NCBI RefSeq assembly: GCF_036116635.1
Contig: NZ_CP107995.1
Span: forward strand, 9,548,001-9,612,000
Direction of reading: 5' to 3'
Origin: Amycolatopsis sp. NBC_00345
GTDB taxonomy: Bacteria; Actinomycetota; Actinomycetes; Mycobacteriales; Pseudonocardiaceae
DNA: 64,000 bases
Part shown: positions 58,006 through 64,000 of the stretch, piece by piece
Position numbering within the stretch: position 1 is the first letter of the stretch
Layout of the letters: every line of letters starts with the position of its first letter
The notes under the pieces: generated by a model
Told to the model about the DNA's origin: nothing
Databases searched by the model: none
Seen by the model: only the letters and a program-made list of their open reading frames with translations
Translations under genes and position numbers: made by a program

Positions 58006-59012
58006 GCCTTGTCCCCGATTTCGAATTTCAAGCAATTGATCAGGCTGTTCTCGACGATGTCACTCAGCGCGTGGTCCGTGTAATAGGCGGTATGCGGGCT
58101 GATCAATACATTGGGCATTCGCTGCAATCGCGCCACTGCCGCACTTTCGGCGACCTTGCCCCGGCAATCGGCGTAGAAGACCCCTTCCTCGCCTTCGAGG
58201 ACATCCAGCGCCGCGCCGCCCAGCCGGCCATTTTCCAGAGCGTCGAGCAGCGCCCCGGTATCGATCAACGCGCCCCGCCCGGTGTTGACGACCACCGCGC
58301 CGCCCTTCAGCTGGGCGATACGCGACCGGTCCAGCAGATGATGCGTGCGCGCGTCGAGTGGCGTGTGCAGCGTGACGATGTCACTCGACTGCAGCAGCTG
58401 GTCGAGCGGCACGTGGCCGGCCGGACTTCGCGGACGCCGGTCGTACGCCAGCACGCTGCACCCGAATCCCCGCAGCCGGTCGATCACCGCCGCGCCGATC
58501 CGCCCCGTCCCGATCACCCCGACGGTCAGGTCGCGCAGTTCTTTCCCCCGCGCCGGGGCCAGGCGGTAGTCGTGCACCTCCGCGCGCCTGAAGGTGGCTT
58601 TGGTGTTTCGCACCGACATCAACATCAGCATCACCGTGTAATCGGCCACGCTGTCCGGCGAATACGCGACGCCTTCGACGGAAATGCCGACGCTGCGCGC
58701 GTATTCCCCGTCGATGTGGTCGTAACCGATGCTCCGCGTCGAGACGTACCGCACGCCGGCCCGGCTGAGCGCGAGAAGCGCGGAATTCGAGATCCGCGCT
58801 TTGTGCCCGACGCTGACGCACCGGTTCCCGGCGGTCAGGCCGACGTTGGCTTCCCCCACCGTCTCCGCCGTGACCACCAGCCGCACGCCCCAGTGAGCGG
58901 CCAGTTCCCGGAACAACGCGGTCTCGTCCGCCTCACAGCCGTAAACCGTGACCCCGGTCGCCCGCACCCCCAGAGCGGACGACCCGGCCCGCACCGCTTC
59001 GCTGTACCTCAT
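58002..59012 (-). CDS. vanH: D-lactate dehydrogenase VanH
   Basis: 336 residues from ATG 59012. D-isomer 2-hydroxyacid dehydrogenase: NAD motif VGVIGTGRIG (164-173), substrate Arg in VVNTGRGALID, Glu in DVLEGEEGVFY and catalytic His in SPHTAYYT. STRSIGYDHID is characteristic of the VanH/LDH group. It reduces pyruvate to D-lactate for VanA. First gene of the vanHAX operon, with the candidate VanR site 49 bases upstream. Confidence 0.95.
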   Translation of the reverse strand: MRYSEAVRAGSSALGVRATGVTVYGCEADETALFRELAAHWGVRLVVTAETVGEANVGLTAGNRCVSVGHKARISNSALLALSRAGVRYVSTRSIGYDHIDGEYARSVGISVEGVAYSPDSVADYTVMLMLMSVRNTKATFRRAEVHDYRLAPARGKELRDLTVGVIGTGRIGAAVIDRLRGFGCSVLAYDRRPRSPAGHVPLDQLLQSSDIVTLHTPLDARTHHLLDRSRIAQLKGGAVVVNTGRGALIDTGALLDALENGRLGGAALDVLEGEEGVFYADCRGKVAESAAVARLQRMPNVLISPHTAYYTDHALSDIVENSLINCLKFEIGDKA

Positions 59013-59037
59013 GCCCGCCAGTCAACGCATCCCCACG

Positions 59038-59076
59038 TTGCCGGCCCGTATTCACTTTCCGATACGCCCGCGATAT
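59038..59076 (-). promoter_or_regulatory. Candidate VanR site in front of vanHAX
   Basis: TTGCCGGCCCGT (59038-59049), 11 bases, then GATACGCCCGCGATAT (59061-59076). It differs from the vanY/vanR site at one base in each block, with equal block spacing and nearly equal distance to the start codon (49 versus 48 bases). The rest of the gap, 59077-59365, shows no gene or signal I can name. Confidence 0.75.
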
Positions 59077-59365
59077 CCGGCGGACCCCGGCTTCGCTACC
59101 GGGCCGGCGCGCCCAGGCCCAGCACCAGGCCGGCGGCGCGGGTGGTGCCGCCCGGACCCGGGACGACCAGTAGCCGGTCCCGCTGTCCACGGCCCGGCCT
59201 GCCCGTTCAGTACGCTCAAAGGTGCCCGAAGAATTATCGGCAAACGGGCGACCTGCGTGGCCGCTCACGGCGCACGCAGGTCACCGGATCGCCCGTCGGC
59301 CTGGCCGAAAACGGCACCACCAAAGGGAACCCGGCCCGATCGGTCCGGACGTGGGTCGACGGCAC

Positions 59366-59395
59366 GGATCCCGCCGTCGGGCGACGGCGGGATCC
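59366..59395 (-). terminator. 14-bp hairpin terminator after the glycine-rich gene
   Basis: GGATCCCGCCGTCG / CGACGGCGGGATCC with a 2-base loop, 12 bases beyond the stop of the minus-strand gene. Confidence 0.8.
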
Positions 59396-59407
59396 GCGGG
59401 TTCACAT

Positions 59408-60739
59408 TCAGCAGGTGCAGACGCCGGTGTTGATCACTCCGGCGGTGCCGTTGGCGCCGCCGAGACCGTTGGCGCCATTGGTGATGCCGGCCGTGCCACC
59501 GCCGACGGTGACGGTGCCGGAGCTACCGACACCACCGGCACCCAGGGTGCCGCCGAAGCCGCCGGCACCACCGGCGCCGGGAGAACAGCCCGTGCCGCCG
59601 TTGCCGCCGGCGCCGCCGTTTCCGCCCTTGCCACCGGCCACGGTCGTGGTTCCGGCGCCGAGACCGCCGTGGGTCGTGCCGCTGTTGCCGACACCACCGG
59701 CCCCGCCGGTGCCACCCGCGCCGCCGGCCCCGCCCGGCTGACCGGTGCCCATGCCGTTGCCCGCCTTGCCGCCGAGCCCGGCGTTCCCGCCGGTACCGCC
59801 GGTGACCTTGATGGTGTCCACACCGCTGCCGCCGGTGATGGTCGCGGAGTTGCCGATCCCGCCGGCCCCGCCGACGCCACCCGCGCCACCGGCGCCGCCG
59901 CCGTGCCCGCAACCACCGATGGCCCCGATGCCGCCGGTCGCTCCCGCGCCGCCGGCGATGGTGGCGGTGTCCGTTCCCCCGCCGAGGGTGAGCGGCCCGG
60001 AGTTGCCGATCCCGCCGACGCCACCGGCGCCGCCGATTCCCCCGACACCACCGGTTCCGGCAGTGGGGCCACTGACACCGCCACCACCGCCCAGTCCACT
60101 GAGGCCACCGGCACCGCCGGTGACGATGACGGTGTCGTTGCCGCTGCCCGCGGTGATGGTGCCGGAACTCGCCACGCCGCCGGCGCCACCAGCCCCGCCG
60201 GCTCCACCCGCACCGCCCGCGCCGCCCAGCACTCCGGCGCCGCCGGATCCGCCCGTGCCGCCGTTGCCGCCCACGCCACCGCGGACGGTGACGCTGTCGG
60301 TTCCGTTGCCGGAGTTGATGATTCCCGAGCTGCCGAGGGCGATGCCGCCGACGCCGCCCGCCACCCCGACCCCACCGGCGAAGCCGGCCGGATGGGTGCT
60401 GGTGCCGGTCGCGCCGTTGCCGCCGACGCCGCCCACCGTGCCGGCGGTGCCGGTGACGGTGACCGAGTCGTTGCCGGTGGTGCCGAAGACCGTGCCGTTC
60501 ATCGGGCCGCCGGTGACGGTGATGACGTCGTTGCCCGCGGTGCCGGTGAGGGTCTGGCCGGAGGCGATGCCCGCGGTGCAGACGATGGTGTCACCGGAAC
60601 CGTTGGGAGTTCGAGTGCACCCGAGCGGGTCCGCGTGGGCCGCGGGCGCGGCCACCAGTGCGAATCCGGCGGCGGTGCCCAAGGCGATCAGGGCCCGTCC
60701 GGTCCGTCCGGCTGTGGTGCTGCGTGCTGTCGATCTCAT
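59408..60739 (-). CDS. Secreted glycine-rich tandem-repeat protein
   Basis: 443 residues. Signal peptide about 1-36 ending AHA-D. The mature chain is ~45% Gly and made of about six or seven imperfect repeats of ~50 residues. Each runs GSGNDTVTVTGGAGG-like beta edge, a GGxGG tract of varying length, then GGVGxSGTIT. GTAGNDVITV at the start recalls calcium-binding RTX nonapeptides, and the GGxGG tracts recall mycobacterial PGRS proteins, but there is no PE domain. Four Cys, two at the extreme C-terminus (VCTC). Probably an extended beta-solenoid or surface protein; function unknown. The antisense frames here are long because of its repetitive GC-rich codons. Confidence 0.75.
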   Translation of the reverse strand: MRSTARSTTAGRTGRALIALGTAAGFALVAAPAAHADPLGCTRTPNGSGDTIVCTAGIASGQTLTGTAGNDVITVTGGPMNGTVFGTTGNDSVTVTGTAGTVGGVGGNGATGTSTHPAGFAGGVGVAGGVGGIALGSSGIINSGNGTDSVTVRGGVGGNGGTGGSGGAGVLGGAGGAGGAGGAGGAGGVASSGTITAGSGNDTVIVTGGAGGLSGLGGGGGVSGPTAGTGGVGGIGGAGGVGGIGNSGPLTLGGGTDTATIAGGAGATGGIGAIGGCGHGGGAGGAGGVGGAGGIGNSATITGGSGVDTIKVTGGTGGNAGLGGKAGNGMGTGQPGGAGGAGGTGGAGGVGNSGTTHGGLGAGTTTVAGGKGGNGGAGGNGGTGCSPGAGGAGGFGGTLGAGGVGSSGTVTVGGGTAGITNGANGLGGANGTAGVINTGVCTC

Positions 60740-60965
60740 GATCGGTCTCCACCCGTGGGATGGGCCCGAGGCCGATGCCGCGGGCCCGAGGATGGGGCGT
60801 GGGACCGGGGTCTGGGGGTTCCGATGTCCTGTGCCGCAAGGACACCGGCGTCACCCTCCACTCTCATGCTGAAGCGTCCACCTCACCGCACCGGATGGAC
60901 AGGGCGGCGACGGCCGGTCACTCCTACGCTGGAAGTTCTTCGCTGACCGGGTGACGGCTCGGAAC

Positions 60966-62132
60966 TCACCGTTTCGGCCAATGCCAGGCTGGTTGGTCCA
61001 ATCTCCCCTGGCCTTCAACGATCGTGGCGCCGAATTCCTTGGCCAGCTCCAGCGTGGTGACGTCCGGGGCGATCGTTTCCAGCGCATGGACCAGAGGGCG
61101 GGCGTGGGAGACGACAACCAGCTGCGTGGTCTTCGCGGCGCGGGTGATCAGGGCGGCGAGCGCGGGCAGCAGGTCCGGGTGCAGGCTCGTTTCGGGCTCG
61201 TTCAGCACCAGCAGCTCCGGCGGGCGCGGGCTGAGCAGGGCGGCCACCCACAGCAGGTAACGCAGGGTGCCGTCGGACAGCTCCGGCGCGCTGAGGGGGC
61301 GCAGCAGGCCGTGCTGGTGGAAGCACAGCTCCAGCCGTCCGCCGACGGAGTCGACCACCAGCCTCGACCCGGGGAAGGCGTCGTCGACGGCGGTGGCCAG
61401 GCCGTCGCGGTCGCCGACCTCGTAGATCGTCTGCAGGGTCGCCGCGAGGTCGGTGCCGTCGTGGTGCAGCACCGGGGTGCGGGTGCCGATGCGCGACTGC
61501 CGCGCGGGCGCGCCGGGGTCCGTGCGGAACTGGTCGTAGAAGCGCCACGACCGGATCCGCTCGCGCAGCACCAGCAACTCCGGCGAGGCCCGCGGGTCGG
61601 CGAACTCGCTCAGCATGCTGTCGGTCAGCCCGATCCGATGGCTGTCACCCGACCACGCGCCCGTCTCGCCGCGGGTGCGGACCACCGGGCCCGCCCGGTC
61701 GGCGAGCAGGCCGGACGGGCGCAGCACCGGACCGCTCCACACGCACTCGCGCTTGAACTCCGGGTCGAGGTCGAACAGGCTGTCCACCGGTGTCGGCATC
61801 CCCAGATCGAGCGCGTACCCGTACTCGTCGCCGGAGAAGCCGAGGCGCAGCGCGAGCGGCTTCGTCCGGACCGTGCCCTGCACCGGCGCGCGGCCTTCGC
61901 GGACGGCGCGGCCCACCGACTCGGGCCCGGCCCACAGGGTCGACGGCAGCCCGCCTTCCCGCGCGAGCGCGGCGACCGCCCCGTTGCGCGCGGCATCGGC
62001 CAGCAGCCGCAACGCGCGGTACAGGCTTGATTTCCCGCTCCCGTTGGCGCCGGTCACCACGGTGAGCCGGGACAGCGGCAGCACGAGGTCGCGCAGCGAG
62101 CGGTAGTTCTCGACGGCCAGAGTGGTCAACAC
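60966..62132 (-). CDS. Stand-alone AAA/SMC-like ATPase (AAA_21 type)
   Basis: 388 residues from GTG 62132; the frame is open upstream but LTTLAVENYRSLRDLVLPL is the usual start of this family. Walker A TGANGSGKSS (about 27-36), a long middle region, signature-like LSDGTLRYLLWVAALL and Walker B LLVLNEPETSLHPDLL, then the H-loop VVVSHARPLV. No TOPRIM nuclease domain follows, unlike OLD proteins. Related ATPases act in DNA repair or phage defence with a partner; none is adjacent here. TAGCGT just before the start may be a -10 for a leaderless message. The 226-base gap 60740-60965 holds nothing clear. Confidence 0.8.
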   Translation of the reverse strand: MLTTLAVENYRSLRDLVLPLSRLTVVTGANGSGKSSLYRALRLLADAARNGAVAALAREGGLPSTLWAGPESVGRAVREGRAPVQGTVRTKPLALRLGFSGDEYGYALDLGMPTPVDSLFDLDPEFKRECVWSGPVLRPSGLLADRAGPVVRTRGETGAWSGDSHRIGLTDSMLSEFADPRASPELLVLRERIRSWRFYDQFRTDPGAPARQSRIGTRTPVLHHDGTDLAATLQTIYEVGDRDGLATAVDDAFPGSRLVVDSVGGRLELCFHQHGLLRPLSAPELSDGTLRYLLWVAALLSPRPPELLVLNEPETSLHPDLLPALAALITRAAKTTQLVVVSHARPLVHALETIAPDVTTLELAKEFGATIVEGQGRLDQPAWHWPKR

Positions 62133-62350
62133 CCGCCCGACGCTAGCCGTGCCCACCGACAAGATCAGGATTCGTCGGAGCTTGATAACGATCGTGACTA
62201 CCTTCGTGGCCGGATCGGGCCTATCCACCTGGTCATCTCACTGTCGGTCGCCAAAATAATTCCGCCCGTGTTCGCGGCCGGTAGACGTGGCGGCTCATTC
62301 ATCGGATCTTTGTGCACGGAGTTACGAGGTCCGACCGCAAAGGAGCGGCC

Positions 62351-64000
62351 ATGGTTGTCAGGCCAACATCGGGCAGGGCCGGGAGGCGGAAGTTCAGCGT
62401 CCTCGCCGCGTCGGTGCTGATGCTGTCGGCGATCCAGATCCCGGCCGCCTCGGCGGCGCCGGCCCCGGCACCGGTCCCAGCTGAGCCAAGCGCGGCACGG
62501 CCCGATGCCCAGCTGGCGCAGAAGCCCTACATGGGCTGGAGCAGCTGGAGTCTCGAGTCCACGAACTACCCCGGCGTCAACCCGACCGGCTCGGCCAGCT
62601 GGCTGACCGAGAAGAACGTGTTGCAGCAGGCCGACATCCTCGCCGCGAAGTTCAAGCAGCACGGCTACGACCACCTCAACCTCGACGCGGGCTGGCTGGG
62701 CTCCTTCGACCAGTACGCGCGCCCGGTCGTCGACGCCAAGAAGTTCCCCGACGGCATGAAGTACGTCGCCGACTACGTGCACCGGAAGGGCCTGAAGCTC
62801 GGCTCCTACCTCGCGGTCGGCCTCGACATGAAGGCCTACAACGCCGGCAACTCCCCGATCTTCGGCACCACCGGCTGCCACACCCGTGACCTCGTCTACC
62901 CCGACCTGCGCCAGACCAGCGGCTGGGACAACCAGTCGTACCAGATCGATTTCGCCACCCCGTGCGCCCAGGCGTACATCCAGTCCGAGGCGAACCTGCT
63001 CGCGAGCTGGGGCGTGGACTTCCTGAAGCTGGACGGCGTCGGCCCCGGCTCGTTCCGCGGCGGCGCGCAGTACGACAACACCGCCGACGTGAAGGCGTGG
63101 TCCGCGGCGCTGAAGAAGACCGGGCGGCCGATCGAGTTCATCCTGTCCTGGTCGCTGAGCCACGACCGGATGGACGTGTGGAAGCCGAACGCCAACGGCT
63201 GGCGCATCGACACCGACGTCGAGTGCTACTGCGACACCCTGGTCACCTGGAACAACTCGGTGAAGGGCCGCTGGAACGACGTCGTCCAGTACATCCCCGA
63301 CGCCGGCCCCGGCCACTGGAACAACCTCGACTCCCTCGACGTCGGCAGCGGCAAGATGGACGGCATCACCGAAGCCGAGCGGCAGAGCTACATGACGTTG
63401 TGGGCCATCGAATCCGCGCCGCTGTACCTCGGCGACGACCTGACCCAGCTCGACGACTACGGCGTCAAGCTGCTCACCAACGACGAGGTCATCGCCGTCG
63501 ACCAGGCCGGGGTGCCAGCCAAGCCGGTGAGCCAGAAGAGCGACCAGCAGGTCTGGTACGCCCGCAACGCCGACGGCAGCTACACCGTGGCGCTGTTCAA
63601 CCTCGGTTCGGCGCCGGCGAAGGTGACCGCGGACTTCGGCGACTTCGGCCTCACCGGCACGGCGAAGGCGCGCGACCTGTGGAGTCATCAGGAATTGGGG
63701 CCACAGAACGGTTCCTTCAGCGCCACCCTGCCGGCGCACGGCTCGAAGCTGCTGCGTCTCACGCCGGTGAACCCAGTGCTGCTCCCGGCACCGGCCGTCG
63801 TCCACGGCACTGCTTCGACGCCGTCCAGCATCTCGCTGGCCTGGGACGGTTCGGGGAATCGGGCCACCGGTTACGACGTGTTCGCCGGCGGCCGGAAGGT
63901 CGCTTCGGTGACCGGCACGAGCGTGACGGTGGGCGGCCTCAAACCCTCGACCTCGTACGGCTTCACGGTGGTGGCCCGCGACCGGTTCGGCCGCAGTTCC
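62351..64000 (+). CDS. Secreted GH27 alpha-galactosidase with FnIII domain (3' end outside window)
   Basis: 550 codons from ATG 62351 (AAAGGAG 7 bases upstream), open at the window end. Signal peptide about 1-37 (FSVLAASVLMLSAIQIPAASA). GH27 barrel: KPYMGWSSWSLES at the start, nucleophile Asp228 in DFLKLDG, acid/base Asp near 289 in GWRIDTDVE, then a C-terminal beta domain (VWYARNADGSYTVALFNLG). From about residue 478 a fibronectin type III module begins (STPSSISLAWDGSGNRATGYDV) and is cut off. It should release terminal alpha-galactose (or alpha-N-acetylgalactosamine) from external glycans. The opposite strand carries a long antisense frame without coding features. Confidence 0.92.
   Translation, partial: MVVRPTSGRAGRRKFSVLAASVLMLSAIQIPAASAAPAPAPVPAEPSAARPDAQLAQKPYMGWSSWSLESTNYPGVNPTGSASWLTEKNVLQQADILAAKFKQHGYDHLNLDAGWLGSFDQYARPVVDAKKFPDGMKYVADYVHRKGLKLGSYLAVGLDMKAYNAGNSPIFGTTGCHTRDLVYPDLRQTSGWDNQSYQIDFATPCAQAYIQSEANLLASWGVDFLKLDGVGPGSFRGGAQYDNTADVKAWSAALKKTGRPIEFILSWSLSHDRMDVWKPNANGWRIDTDVECYCDTLVTWNNSVKGRWNDVVQYIPDAGPGHWNNLDSLDVGSGKMDGITEAERQSYMTLWAIESAPLYLGDDLTQLDDYGVKLLTNDEVIAVDQAGVPAKPVSQKSDQQVWYARNADGSYTVALFNLGSAPAKVTADFGDFGLTGTAKARDLWSHQELGPQNGSFSATLPAHGSKLLRLTPVNPVLLPAPAVVHGTASTPSSISLAWDGSGNRATGYDVFAGGRKVASVTGTSVTVGGLKPSTSYGFTVVARDRFGRSS

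Noticed and set aside
59013..59365. Possible small gene in the gap between vanH and the glycine-rich gene
   Set aside because: Only the promoter motif near vanH is supported; remaining open frames lack ribosome sites and domain features.
59222..60946. Long plus-strand frames opposite the glycine-rich protein
   Set aside because: Composition is a direct mirror of the Gly-rich repeat; only the minus frame has a signal peptide, a ribosome start context and a terminator after its stop.
62198..63805. Long open frame on the minus strand opposite the GH27 gene
   Set aside because: The plus strand encodes an unmistakable GH27 enzyme with a signal peptide; the minus frame is low-complexity and Val/Gly/Arg-rich with no motif, a typical shadow in GC-biased DNA.
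1..64000. CRISPR arrays, rRNA, tRNA and complete insertion sequences
   Set aside because: No regularly spaced short direct repeats, no rRNA-like tracts, no cloverleaf with TTC-type arm and no transposase gene were noticed by eye; a tRNA scan would be needed to exclude a single tRNA.

Overview
The window is 64 kb of very GC-rich DNA with strong third-position G/C bias, frequent GTG starts and many 4-base (ATGA/GTGA) start-stop overlaps. An EspC-like/NlpC/YbaB type VII secretion-style cassette, a paired second type II topoisomerase, PhoP-type and IdeR/DmdR-type boxes and a Streptomyces-style vanRS/vanHAX set all point to a filamentous actinomycete. Pseudonocardiaceae, and Amycolatopsis in particular, is my best guess; this is inference from gene content, not a database result. 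No rRNA, tRNA, CRISPR array or complete insertion sequence was seen.

Layout. 1-2.96 kb: end of a histidine-degradation operon (hutF-hutI) and a flavin monooxygenase. 3.0-5.1 kb: a coupled SDR-VOC-hydrolase operon. 5.3-6.8 kb: a phosphate transporter behind a PHO-box-like repeat. 6.8-13.6 kb: helical proteins of unknown function, a NarL-type two-component pair, a monooxygenase/TetR divergon with twin operators, and an ABC-2 exporter. 13.7-16.9 kb: HrpB helicase and an amino-acid-binding lipoprotein. 17-20.8 kb: a MauE/DsbA-like redox pair followed by a type VII-associated cassette (EspC-like protein, NlpC/P60 hydrolase apparently split by a frameshift, two YbaB-like proteins). 20.9-26.2 kb: secreted proteins, a small regulator/membrane pair and an iron-box-controlled PepSY operon.

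26.5-33.8 kb: parE-parC (topoisomerase IV-like). Both subunits carry an intein at the active-site motif, one with a LAGLIDADG-type and one with an HNH-type endonuclease. 34-43.2 kb: small enzyme/regulator modules (LLM monooxygenase plus FMN reductase, YCII plus ECF sigma, ArsR plus SRPBCC, TetX-like oxidase plus MarR, TetR, epimerase, CMD). 43.2-51.6 kb: a LacI-controlled sugar ABC transporter of the YtfQRT-YjfF architecture ending in a secreted GH2/LamG glycosidase. 51.6-54 kb: oxidase, NmrA-like and AraC genes.

54-59.1 kb: a complete D-Ala-D-Lac glycopeptide-resistance island. vanY is divergent from vanR-vanS, and these converge on vanX-vanA-vanH. The catalytic residues of VanH, VanA and VanX are intact, but vanS is frameshifted between its histidine domain and its ATPase domain. 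The vanY and vanH promoters share an almost identical two-block motif at the same distance from the start codon, the best candidate VanR site. 59.4-62.1 kb: a secreted glycine-rich repeat protein and a lone AAA ATPase. The window ends in a secreted GH27 alpha-galactosidase with an FnIII domain, cut by the edge.

Two families of long palindromes with conserved arm sequence are dispersed between genes (near 11.8, 23.15 and 35.2 kb), and a 91-bp inverted-repeat element sits at 19.9 kb.
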